Of a DNA stretch of 35,544 bases, positions 1 through 8,627 are shown in pieces. The DNA lies in contig JARDZP010000027.1 in assembly GCA_029240795.1 (NCBI GenBank), positions 1-35,544 on the forward strand, read 5' to 3'. Origin of the DNA: Haloplasmataceae bacterium (GTDB taxonomy: Bacteria > Bacillota_I > Bacilli_A > Haloplasmatales > Haloplasmataceae). Made by a program: the position numbers and the translations under genes. Within the stretch, counting starts at the first letter, position 1. Each line of letters begins with the position of its first letter. A model generated the notes under the pieces. It made no database searches, was not told the DNA's origin, and worked only from the letters and a program-made list of their open reading frames with translations.

Positions 1-175
1 TAAACAAATATCCCTTGATAAAAACAAATTAAAAGAAACTGGACTGAACGCTAAAAATACAATTGCGGTAACATGGGAAAGTATTGTAAACAAAGTAGAA
101 AAAAGATATCATGAAATTATTGAGGAACATAAAAAAACACATGTAGAAATCACGGTTAAAAATAAATCACACTAA
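1..175 (+). CDS. C-terminal fragment, possible glycosyltransferase
   Basis: An open frame enters from the left edge (codons start at base 2) and ends at TAA 173-175, giving the last 57 residues of a protein that begins outside the window. The visible part is charged and helical, with the stretch TWESIVNKVEKRYHEIIEEH followed by a short basic tail. A Trp followed by a helix of this kind is common at the C-terminus of GT-B (family 4) glycosyltransferases, but this is only a resemblance in a short piece and no catalytic region is visible. The stop is followed directly by a strong bidirectional terminator. Confidence 0.5.
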   Translation, partial: KQISLDKNKLKETGLNAKNTIAVTWESIVNKVEKRYHEIIEEHKKTHVEITVKNKSH

Positions 176-176
176 T

Positions 177-216
177 AAAAAGTGAGCAAAACTTTAAAAG
201 TTTTGCTCACTTTATA
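177..216. terminator. Bidirectional intrinsic terminator
   Basis: A near-perfect inverted repeat (179-195 against 197-213, core GTGAGCAAAACTT) is flanked by A-rich sequence on one side and T-rich on the other. It lies between the convergent ends of the partial plus-strand gene and the minus-strand GGDEF/HD-GYP gene, so it probably ends both transcripts. Confidence 0.85.
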
Positions 217-217
217 T

Positions 218-3034
218 TTATCTGACCTTTTTTGAAACAATAATGTTGTCAAAAAGTATTTTATTTTGTTCACCTTTACCAAATTCAAATTTTAAATCTG
301 TATTATTATTTGTTTCATCTTCCATTTTGAATTCGAGTGTATAATTTTGCTTAACAGGATTAATATTGAAGACATTAATCTGTTTTTCGATAAAAGAATG
401 CCAAATATAATCTGTATTATATTTCCGATTTTCTATTTCACGGATTTCTAACCAACCGATATTAAGATTGATATTTCTGACTATATCAGCCTTAGCTTCA
501 AAATTAACAATGTATGTTTCACCTTTTTCAAATTTAATACCGCTAAATATTATTTGCGATGACCATTCGTACATACCACCACTATATAATTCAATAATAA
601 TTTGATCGTTATAATCAATGATATTAAAAATGGCACTATCAAATTGTGATTTAACTAATTTTACTATATTATTTTCAATTAGACTATTATTATATGGATA
701 CATTGAAATTTTACCTACAATAACGATTCGTTCAAGTTTTTCAAGTTCTCCATGACAATTTGATATTGAATAAATTAATTTATACATCCCATTAATTTTT
801 TCATTGACAATGCCTTCTATCTTTAAATCTTTAATTGATAATTCAGGGTCGGTTTCATCATGAATAAAAATATCCTCTAATGGGTTAAACCGATCTCCTT
901 TTACCACAAAACATTGACTAGCACCATCAATTACTTTGTACATAGGCTCATTTAATACTTTTTCAATAAAGACTCTTACGATATTGACATCAAAATGTGT
1001 ACACGTATTTCTGATTAATTCGTTTATTGTTTCTTTAATACTTAGTGGTTGACGGTAAGTCCTTACAGACGTCATTGCATCATATGCATCTGCTACAGCG
1101 AGAATTCGTGAAAATAGAGGAATCTCATCCCCTTTTAATCCACTAGGATAACCCGTTCCATCTAGGCGTTCATGATGATGTAATACATATTCAGCAATTT
1201 CCTTTAAATCATTTGAAGAGTTTAAGATACGATAGCCAATTTCTGAATGACGTTTGATTTCATTCCATTCACTAGTTGTTAATTTACCTGGTTTATTCAA
1301 GATGGTCTCACTTAAAGCAATTTTACCAATGTCATGTAATAAGCCAATCGCTTTAAGTTTACTTATCGCCATTTCAGATAAGTTTAATGCTACACCTATT
1401 TTGAGACAAACCTCACTAACTCGTTTTGAATGTTGTTCTTCACGCTGATTCTTTTCATGTAAAGCATGAATAATAGCGTAAACAGTCTTACTTCTCGTAC
1501 TAGAACTTTCTACTAATTTTTGTTTATACATCATATCTTCAGCATTCTTTAATATTTTAGTAAGATCACTTTCATTATTGATTTTTGTATCAAATGCGGC
1601 TGAAATAGATAAATTAATGGTATTAATATGTCTTTTTGAACTTTGTTCTTGAATTTGTTTTACGATATCTTTAGCACTATCTGAACTGGTTCGGGGAAGC
1701 AAAATTAAAAACTCATCCCCACCCCATCTTACGATGATACTTTTCGGTCCACAAACAGTTTGAAAAACATCAGCTGCTTCTTTAAGTATTTTATCTCCTG
1801 TAAAGTGTCCAAAAGCATCATTTATTAGTTTTAGTCCATTCACGTCAGCAACGATTATCGATATCGGTAAATTATGAGATTTATCAATTAATTTAAATTG
1901 ATAATCAAAATATCGTCTATTATATAATCCCGTTAAACTATCATGATAACTTAAAAATTCCTTTTCATTTTCTTCATGTTTTCTTTCAATCGCCTTTCCA
2001 ATTGAACTAGTAAATAGTTTTAGTAAAGATAACTTATCATCTGAAATGAGTCTTTCATATTTACATTCCTCAAAAGAAATAAATCCCCATAGTTTTTTGT
2101 TAATCTGAATTGGTATCATTAATATTGATAAATTTTCAAGATGTTCTAAATATGTTTTTGCTTCCATATTCGAATTTTTTACTAATTCATTAATTATTTC
2201 ACCTTTATTTATAATATCATAATACTCTTCTAACATTTGAAATTCTATTAATTCATTAAAAACACTATCGTGTGACCAAATAAATAATTGTTTAGCAAAC
2301 ATGTTTTCACCAAGTTGAAATAACTTAATTTGATCTAAACCTAATGCTTTACCAATTATCGTTAAACTAGTTTTAATAGCTTCAATATAATTACAGTTAG
2401 TTAATAATTCATTGGTTGAATAAAGAATAGCTGAAAGAATTCGTTCTTTATCTATTAAAGACAAATAGTTAGTTTTACGATTTGTTATATCTTCACTTAC
2501 AATTACTTTTTGGTCATTTATAAGTAATAACTTGGAATGTATCCATTTTATTTCATTTCCTTCGGAAATAATCCGATATTCAATATTAAATTCGTTTAAC
2601 TCAAGATATTTATTGTATTCAGCTAATACAGTTTGTCTATCCTCATCATAAACTTGATTAAACAAACTAATATTTATTTCATTATCTAATATAATTTCAT
2701 AATGATTTTTTTCATAAAGATCTTCTTTGGGTTTTGTTATTTGATTAAAATAAATAAAAAAGTATTCTTTAATTAAATTAATAATTTTTACAGAGTACCA
2801 TTTATTAGAATATGTCGAAAAACATTGTATTTCTTTACTACCCACTATTCCATTTTTAATATAATCAATGATTTCAGGAAAAACATAACTTATTTTATCA
2901 TTAAGATTTTCATTATAATTGATACCGATTATTTTATCAAAAGTTTTATTAGCATTATTAAAAAGATAATCCATTATTTCCCCATTATTATCTTTTATAA
3001 TTTTACACTGAACATAACCTATTGAATCACTCAT
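218..3034 (-). CDS. GGDEF + HD-GYP cyclic-di-GMP protein with Ig-like and CBM4/9-like C-terminus
   Basis: Predicted bifunctional cyclic-di-GMP synthesis/degradation protein. Numbering is from a possible TTG start at 3043. Domains in order are two PAS-like segments (about 10-100 and 115-190), a GAF-like domain (205-355), a GGDEF domain with intact RWGGDEF at 439-445, and an HD-GYP domain with HDIGK at 570-574 and HHERLDGTGYP at 623-633. The last 240 residues are unexpected. Residues about 704-776 resemble a DUF5011-type Ig-like domain (VKKGD-FNPL-like start, RIVIV-like end). Residues about 790-938 resemble a CBM4/9 carbohydrate-binding module (YEWSSQI, GIKFEKGETY, LFDNIIVSK). I see no signal peptide or transmembrane helix, so the protein should be cytoplasmic. 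TTG codons at 3043 and 3040 and ATG at 3034 are all in frame behind AGGAGTGA; ATG is taken. The signalling domains are certain; the C-terminal assignment is by pattern. Confidence 0.9.
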   Translation of the reverse strand: MSDSIGYVQCKIIKDNNGEIMDYLFNNANKTFDKIIGINYNENLNDKISYVFPEIIDYIKNGIVGSKEIQCFSTYSNKWYSVKIINLIKEYFFIYFNQITKPKEDLYEKNHYEIILDNEINISLFNQVYDEDRQTVLAEYNKYLELNEFNIEYRIISEGNEIKWIHSKLLLINDQKVIVSEDITNRKTNYLSLIDKERILSAILYSTNELLTNCNYIEAIKTSLTIIGKALGLDQIKLFQLGENMFAKQLFIWSHDSVFNELIEFQMLEEYYDIINKGEIINELVKNSNMEAKTYLEHLENLSILMIPIQINKKLWGFISFEECKYERLISDDKLSLLKLFTSSIGKAIERKHEENEKEFLSYHDSLTGLYNRRYFDYQFKLIDKSHNLPISIIVADVNGLKLINDAFGHFTGDKILKEAADVFQTVCGPKSIIVRWGGDEFLILLPRTSSDSAKDIVKQIQEQSSKRHINTINLSISAAFDTKINNESDLTKILKNAEDMMYKQKLVESSSTRSKTVYAIIHALHEKNQREEQHSKRVSEVCLKIGVALNLSEMAISKLKAIGLLHDIGKIALSETILNKPGKLTTSEWNEIKRHSEIGYRILNSSNDLKEIAEYVLHHHERLDGTGYPSGLKGDEIPLFSRILAVADAYDAMTSVRTYRQPLSIKETINELIRNTCTHFDVNIVRVFIEKVLNEPMYKVIDGASQCFVVKGDRFNPLEDIFIHDETDPELSIKDLKIEGIVNEKINGMYKLIYSISNCHGELEKLERIVIVGKISMYPYNNSLIENNIVKLVKSQFDSAIFNIIDYNDQIIIELYSGGMYEWSSQIIFSGIKFEKGETYIVNFEAKADIVRNINLNIGWLEIREIENRKYNTDYIWHSFIEKQINVFNINPVKQNYTLEFKMEDETNNNTDLKFEFGKGEQNKILFDNIIVSKKVR

Positions 3035-3169
3035 ACTCAACAATCACTCCTATATCCAAATTATAACAAAATTCAATCAAATAAGTCAAAAGATATCAGG
3101 AAAGATTAAGAATTATTTTATAATTAGTATGAATTACTAGTTAAATTTACAGTTTTCTGAGAAATTATG

Positions 3170-3203
3170 AAAAAGTAAGTTCATTTTGAACTTACTTTTT
3201 TTA
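3170..3203 (-). terminator. Intrinsic terminator after the GH94 gene
   Basis: A perfect 14-bp inverted repeat (3170-3183 against 3187-3200, core AAGTAAGTTCA) with a three-base loop, followed on the minus strand by a T-run. It lies just past the stop of the GH94 gene and separates it from the c-di-GMP gene, so the two are probably not co-transcribed. Confidence 0.85.
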
Positions 3204-3212
3204 TAAATTATT

Positions 3213-6200
3213 TTATAAATATACTTCTATAATATTATTATTTGAATATAATTTGGGTTCAAGAAAATCCTTTTTAATTAATGCTCCACCCGTTCTGTAT
3301 TTATTCTTAAGTCTCGTAAATTCAATTTTTTCATTGTTTACAACAATTTTGTTCACTCCATCACTATTGCCAGTAATATGATAGATTATTTGAAACTCTT
3401 TATTTTCATATTTGTAATCAAATTTTAACCCATCAAGCTTTTTAGGTAAAATGGGATCCATTACTAAATCTCCATTTTTAATACGATATCCTAAACAATT
3501 TGAAATTAATTGATTTAAATAAATTCCAGGACCACTGGAGTAAATGCGCCATCCACCTTTTACACCAACTTTACCTTTTTTAATTTTATCGAAATTTTCC
3601 ATCGCTTCATAACGATTATAGAAGAATGCATCTGAACTACTAAAATAAGTGTTACTTTGACGGTATAAGGCATTAGGTACTACATCTTGAATTTTAATTG
3701 GGTTAATTACTAATAAATTATCCCAAACTTCATCCACTTTACCTAACTTTGCCATCGCTTCTACATAACGAATATGTGCATGAACATATTGTAAGCCGAT
3801 TTCTCGACCAAAATTTGCGGCTGTTTCAGCACGTGTGAAATATGTATTTATACCACCAGTATATTTAACAGTATGATTCATTAAGCGTACACCATCTGGA
3901 TGTTTTAAATGTTTATCAATGATATCACAATATTTTTCAGATTGATCTTTTCTAAATATTTCACCTATGATACCATCATTAAATGGTAATAGACGATATT
4001 TTAAACCTGATAATTCATCACTTGGATGCAACATATATTTTATACCGTCTTCATCAAACAATACGAATCCTGCAGGTATATTATCTTTAATGATATATTT
4101 TTCATAATCTACTTTAATTTGTTTTGCGAGAGTCAACAATTCATTAGATAGTTCTAAATTATAGGTTTCAATTGCTTCAGAAAAGTGATTTATTGCTTGA
4201 TAAGTCAGTGCTACTGTCCAACCACTCACCATAAACTTTGTTAGTTCCTTATTGGCTGGTTGTAATGTGTCATCCCAATCTCCACCACCATAAGCAGATA
4301 AATGCGTACCTTTTATAAAGCTTCCTTTTATTGAATTAATTTCATGTAATACGTGATTGATGATAGATTCAGTTTCTTTTGTGTATTCAATTATAGATAA
4401 ATCTGTATATGGAACTTTTTCGTTTAGGATACTAAAATCACCTGTAGCTAGTAAATATAACGCTAGAGATCGTAGCGGCCAAACGATGATATCTCCATGA
4501 CTTTCTTGAGCTTGAATTTTGTAATATTCATCAAACATAAACCATTGTGGCCAGTCACCTGTTTGCTTAAATTGATGTGAATAAACTTTAAGTAATATAT
4601 CGCGAACAACTGGGAATTGTTGTGTAGCTAAGAAATATTCAATTGGACCTTGACATACGTCACGTGTTCCCCAAGCAGCACCAGAATATTGTTCTAATCC
4701 GTGAGGTGATGAATAATGAATAAACGCATGATGTGTATACCACATAACGATATCATTAAACTTTTCTACTTCTTCATTATTCAAAGTAAGTTTAAAGTTA
4801 TTTAGATTTTGTCTATAATATGCTTTATAATTTTCTTTTACTTGTTCTAATTGGTATAAAATAATGGGATATTCTTCACCATTAATTCTACCTTGAGTGA
4901 TAATTCTAAATGAATCACTACTATTTATAATTAATGATACAATAGGTTGATTACGTGATTTTTTATCTTGGTAGAAAATACTATCATCACTTATGAAGAA
5001 GTTAGAATTAAGAATCATATTATATCTTAAATTTGGATATTTTCCATAACACATTGAATTTTTACTTGGGATGAATTCTAAATTATTACCTTTTACTTCA
5101 AGTTCAAAGGGATGTTCATATTCACCTGCACCCATCACGATGTGATTTATAACGATAAAATTATATTTGATACCTCTAGTTGATGCTACCTCTAGAATTA
5201 ATTCTGGTTGATCGACAAGAACCATGGAAGTAACAGTTAGTATATCATCACTTAATTTATAACTCCATTTAGAATAATTTATTCCTAGTTCAAAACTTGA
5301 TGGTAAACCTAGTAGTTTGTACTCACCATCCATTTCAATTAAAATTCTTTGACCTGATATTTTATCAACATTTAATGGATTACGTACATTTGATGATAGT
5401 TTATTAAATGAAGTATTACCTACTACAACTTGTGAACTAAATACACCAAAAATGAAATGAGTAGCTGATAATAATTCTTTTTTAATATAACGATTATTAC
5501 CTGTAATAATGATATTACCATGTGGCCTTTCAACTAATAATTCTTTTGCTTTTAAAACTACATGACTACTATCTGGATTAAAGAATGATAATATTTTACC
5601 TTTTTCACTTTCTAGATGTTTTTGATTAGGGTAATAGTTATTAACTTCATCAGTAGTGAATGGTAATGCGTTCATACAATTATTCAAGTTAATTTTAAGT
5701 CCTAATTTATTTAGTTTTCCTTCATCAAGATTAAAATTACTGTTTATTGCTTCATAAGCTTTAAATATATTATCTTCAAAGCGAACTTCAGTCGCAACTT
5801 CATGAATTGATTCATCAAATAGTCCATAAAAGGAGAACTTTTCACAATCCTTAAGTGTCATCTTCTCTGATTGAAGTGCCGTATAAGCAAATTCATATTG
5901 ATAAATGCGATTTTCTAGTTCATTCATAAACATCGCAATAGGTACATTTGTATCCTTATACTCAAGCCCAAAGAATTGAAAACCATCAGTTGAATAGGCT
6001 ACATTGTTTGATAAAGAGCCTTGTTGTAAATAATGTGGTGTTCCTTGATTTTGTCTTGAACAAACGTTATAACCATACTTGTTTTTAAATACTTTGTGAT
6101 CAATATATTGAGAAGTGTAAGCTTCGTTATTGTAGATTCCGCCCTTGCCTGATATGCCTACATCTTGACCATATAAAATATCAACTTTTGTGTTATCTTT

Positions 6201-6545
6201 AGTTAAGTTAGTTAATTTAACTTCCCAAAACCACATGTTTTCTAAAACAGTAAGTACAACCATATATTCAATATTTTTAAACGTTCCTTTATAATAAGCT
6301 TTATTATTTTCACAATAAAACTTACTTGGTGAATCAATACCAATTAATTTTGTAAATTCAATTTTTTTACCATCATATACACGCAAAAATAAATTACTTG
6401 TAGAACCAACAATATTATTACCGCGATACATATTTATTTGTATATTCCCTTTTTCAATGGTAAAAACATCACCTGATTCTAATAAATAAAACGATATTCC
6501 ACCACTAGATAAGGTGAATTTTTTTATTTCATTGCCTAAAATCAT
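3213..6545 (-). CDS. GH94 glycoside phosphorylase, probably beta-oligoglucan phosphorylase
   Basis: At 1110 residues without a signal peptide, this fits the large cytoplasmic GH94 phosphorylases, which cleave beta-glucosides with phosphate to give sugar 1-phosphate. The N-terminal half (1-580) is beta-sandwich-like. The catalytic (alpha/alpha)6 region carries AAWGTRDVCQGP at about 623-634, GDWPQWF at 663-669, and GGGDWDDTLQP at 753-763. By family analogy Asp756 would be the general acid. The length and the GDWDDTLQP form recall 1,2-beta-oligoglucan phosphorylases such as Listeria Lin1839 more than the roughly 800-residue cellobiose or chitobiose phosphorylases, so a beta-1,2-glucan oligosaccharide substrate is my best guess but unproven. 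AGGAGG lies a few bases ahead of ATG 6545. No transporter or hydrolase lies beside it. Confidence 0.85.
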   Translation of the reverse strand: MILGNEIKKFTLSSGGISFYLLESGDVFTIEKGNIQINMYRGNNIVGSTSNLFLRVYDGKKIEFTKLIGIDSPSKFYCENNKAYYKGTFKNIEYMVVLTVLENMWFWEVKLTNLTKDNTKVDILYGQDVGISGKGGIYNNEAYTSQYIDHKVFKNKYGYNVCSRQNQGTPHYLQQGSLSNNVAYSTDGFQFFGLEYKDTNVPIAMFMNELENRIYQYEFAYTALQSEKMTLKDCEKFSFYGLFDESIHEVATEVRFEDNIFKAYEAINSNFNLDEGKLNKLGLKINLNNCMNALPFTTDEVNNYYPNQKHLESEKGKILSFFNPDSSHVVLKAKELLVERPHGNIIITGNNRYIKKELLSATHFIFGVFSSQVVVGNTSFNKLSSNVRNPLNVDKISGQRILIEMDGEYKLLGLPSSFELGINYSKWSYKLSDDILTVTSMVLVDQPELILEVASTRGIKYNFIVINHIVMGAGEYEHPFELEVKGNNLEFIPSKNSMCYGKYPNLRYNMILNSNFFISDDSIFYQDKKSRNQPIVSLIINSSDSFRIITQGRINGEEYPIILYQLEQVKENYKAYYRQNLNNFKLTLNNEEVEKFNDIVMWYTHHAFIHYSSPHGLEQYSGAAWGTRDVCQGPIEYFLATQQFPVVRDILLKVYSHQFKQTGDWPQWFMFDEYYKIQAQESHGDIIVWPLRSLALYLLATGDFSILNEKVPYTDLSIIEYTKETESIINHVLHEINSIKGSFIKGTHLSAYGGGDWDDTLQPANKELTKFMVSGWTVALTYQAINHFSEAIETYNLELSNELLTLAKQIKVDYEKYIIKDNIPAGFVLFDEDGIKYMLHPSDELSGLKYRLLPFNDGIIGEIFRKDQSEKYCDIIDKHLKHPDGVRLMNHTVKYTGGINTYFTRAETAANFGREIGLQYVHAHIRYVEAMAKLGKVDEVWDNLLVINPIKIQDVVPNALYRQSNTYFSSSDAFFYNRYEAMENFDKIKKGKVGVKGGWRIYSSGPGIYLNQLISNCLGYRIKNGDLVMDPILPKKLDGLKFDYKYENKEFQIIYHITGNSDGVNKIVVNNEKIEFTRLKNKYRTGGALIKKDFLEPKLYSNNNIIEVYL

Positions 6546-6655
6546 TTTTAATCCTCCTAAAAAGATATTACCTTATTTTATATTATTTGATGAATACTCA
6601 TAAATATTATTGATTTAAACTCCAAATGAAAAAAGTTATCTCGATTGAGTTAACT

Positions 6656-7150
6656 TACATGTGTTCAATAATTTGCATATCTAATAGTTTCATACAATCA
6701 ATTCACTGTATATTCACTAAGTGACTTAAAATTAATTTCGTATTTCTTTCAACTTGCTCTTCAACTAGGATTTTTTCCACGCTATAAAAGGTATTAAATG
6801 CTTGAGTTAAGTTTAAAGAACGCATTTGAACTATCGAAAGGGGTTTTGCGATATTGGGTGATGAGTAATCAATTAAAATACTGGATTTAATAAATTATCC
6901 ATTATAACAATAGATACTACAGCTTTTTTTAAAAAGATTAAAAATCCTCTCACAAAGTTAACATCTTCGAAATAAAGGCTTATTCATTGGATTTTAACTC
7001 TTCACTACAACTTGTTATGTCTTTTTTTATTGTTTTTGCGATTACAAAACACGGATCGAATATCACCTTATTTATTGTCTTTAGGATCTTCAACACTTAC
7101 ATTCATACTTAGATTATAGGTGTCTTTAAAATAATTTTTTTCGTAATAAT
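6656..7150 (-). pseudogene. argS: Decayed arginyl-tRNA synthetase remnant
   Basis: Translating the minus strand in pieces gives ArgRS landmarks in the right order across several frames and stops. VEDPKDNK-stop-GD matches the N-terminal 'PKDKKHGD' segment. GFLIFLKKAVVSIVI matches the end of the N-terminal additional domain. IDYSSPNIAKPLSIVQMRS (about 6815-6870) matches the region before and including the HIGH signature. It runs straight into LNLTQAFNTFYSVEKILVEE and, after a stop, KLLDMQIIEHM-TAA, which is the extreme C-terminus of ArgRS. The catalytic core between the HIGH region and the C-terminal anticodon-binding helices is therefore missing, and about 500 of a normal 1,650 bases remain. 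An AAGGAGG Shine-Dalgarno (7157-7164) and a T-box survive upstream. A working argS must lie elsewhere. The match was made by eye, but several independent motifs agree. Confidence 0.85.
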
Positions 7151-7164
7151 AAGTTTACCTCCTT

Positions 7165-7220
7165 AAAATAAAAAAAATCGTCCTAATAAAAGGACGACTA
7201 ATCGCGGTATCACTTTAGTT
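7165..7220 (-). promoter_or_regulatory. T-box antiterminator/terminator (remnant leader)
   Basis: On the minus strand, AAAGTGATACCGCG (T-box core, 7203-7216) is followed by TCGTCC (7192-7197), its complement GGACGA (7178-7183) and a T-run, the usual 3' end of a tRNA-sensing T-box leader. It sits just upstream of the argS remnant, where a T-box normally regulates an aminoacyl-tRNA synthetase. Only about 65 bases separate it from the antiporter stop codon. That is too short for a normal Stem I with a specifier loop, so the sensing half is probably lost. The surviving hairpin may now simply terminate the antiporter transcript. Confidence 0.85.
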
Positions 7221-7283
7221 TACAAATAAATTGTACACTCAATCTTTCTACTTTCAATCATTGAATGATATTTATAGTACTTG

Positions 7284-8480
7284 TCAAACATTTTCAATTA
7301 AATCTTGTTCTAACAATTTAGGAGCTAAAAAATTAATCCCGATTGCACCAAGGGGTGCAGTAACAATAATTGATAATACAGCGATTGCTAAAATAAGATC
7401 GCCACCAATAACTCCAAGAGATAAAGGAATTCCGCCAATTGCGGCTTGAACTGTTGCTTTAGGTAAATAAGATACAATCGAAAAGATTTTTTCCTTTAAA
7501 TTGAGATGACTACCGATTGTAGAAACTAAGACACCCATACTTCTAGCTACTAGTCCAAACGTTATTACCACTAGTCCAATTAATCCAGCATCTAAAGCCA
7601 CTTTCATATTCACTTCAGCACCAACTAATACAAATAAGAATAATTCAGCAAGAACCCACATTTTATTAAATTTAGCTGATAATCTTACTCCAAGAGCTGG
7701 AATTCGTTCCGTTATAACAAACCCCATTGCCATAACACCTAATAATGAAGCAATCATTACACCATTTTCTAGTGCTTTTTCTAAACTAACTAAAAAAATC
7801 GCAATGGATAAAATAAGAATGACTTTTTTACTATCACGAATTCGGTATTTAATAAATATCGTGACCAGGATAAGTCCAAGTACTATTCCTAGAATTACTC
7901 CTATTATTATGGAAATAGGAATGTTTAATAATTCTATGCCTATATTAAAGTTTTTATTTGCATAAATACCCATAAAACTCGTGAAAATAGTAATCGCAAA
8001 AACATCATCAATCGATGAAGCTGATAAAATTAAGATAGGTATCCCTTTTTTCATGCCACGTCTTTCATCAATGAATTTTAACATGAGTGGCACAACAACG
8101 GCAGGTGAAACTGCAGCCAAAATGAACCCTAACATCCCACCACGAATAAAATCGATTTTAAGTAACCAAATTGAAACAAATGCGATTGTTAGTCCTTCAA
8201 ACAATCCAGGAATAAAACTCATTTTTAATGCCGTTTTACCCACTTTTTTTAATTCATTACGATTCAAACCAAGTCCTGCCCTTAATAAAATAATGATCAG
8301 CGCGATTTTACGTAGTTCTCCTGAAACGTTTAAGATAGATTGATCTAACAAATTTAAACTATGTGGGCCAATAATAACACCAACAACTATCATGCCTAGT
8401 AATCCTGGTAATTTTATTTTGGTAAAGATTAAATTACCCATCATTCCAAAAAACATGATTAAGGCAATACTTAACGCCAT
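7284..8480 (-). CDS. Cation/proton antiporter (Na+/H+ exchanger, CPA family)
   Basis: A 398-residue polytopic protein, almost entirely hydrophobic helices, matching the Na+/H+ exchanger fold. IVVGVIIGPHSL near residues 31-42 is the typical early motif of this family. SSIDDVFAI contains the adjacent Asp-Asp pair that in related antiporters forms the ion-binding site and is associated with electrogenic exchange. It would trade cytoplasmic Na+ or K+ for protons at the membrane. There is no C-terminal TrkA-N domain as in KefB-type proteins, and the length suits a stand-alone transporter. The TGA stop is followed by the T-box-derived terminator. Ion specificity cannot be read from the sequence. 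Confidence 0.88.
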   Translation of the reverse strand: MALSIALIMFFGMMGNLIFTKIKLPGLLGMIVVGVIIGPHSLNLLDQSILNVSGELRKIALIIILLRAGLGLNRNELKKVGKTALKMSFIPGLFEGLTIAFVSIWLLKIDFIRGGMLGFILAAVSPAVVVPLMLKFIDERRGMKKGIPILILSASSIDDVFAITIFTSFMGIYANKNFNIGIELLNIPISIIIGVILGIVLGLILVTIFIKYRIRDSKKVILILSIAIFLVSLEKALENGVMIASLLGVMAMGFVITERIPALGVRLSAKFNKMWVLAELFLFVLVGAEVNMKVALDAGLIGLVVITFGLVARSMGVLVSTIGSHLNLKEKIFSIVSYLPKATVQAAIGGIPLSLGVIGGDLILAIAVLSIIVTAPLGAIGINFLAPKLLEQDLIENV

Positions 8481-8569
8481 GGCTATACCTCATTTAAATA
8501 AAATTTCTTTAATTATATCCTTTTTTACAAAAATTAACAATAGTTTATTAATTTATCATAAAACAAAGT

Positions 8570-8598
8570 TTGCATCAAATCATAATAATATGTATAAT
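8570..8598 (+). promoter_or_regulatory. Promoter for the flavoprotein-topB operon
   Basis: TTGCAT at 8570-8575 and TATAAT at 8593-8598 are separated by exactly 17 bases, about 30 bases ahead of the start codon of the flavoprotein gene. It fits a housekeeping sigma-A promoter. Confidence 0.75.
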
Positions 8599-8627
8599 TA
8601 GTATATCTTAGAAATTTGGTGAGATTA

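Noticed and set aside
1254-3025. Open frames on the plus strand opposite the GGDEF/HD-GYP gene.
   Set aside because: Shadows of the real gene in another frame, without ribosome sites or protein-like composition.
7231-8343. Long open frames on the plus strand opposite the antiporter.
   Set aside because: Antisense shadows of a hydrophobic coding sequence; no ribosome site and biased composition.
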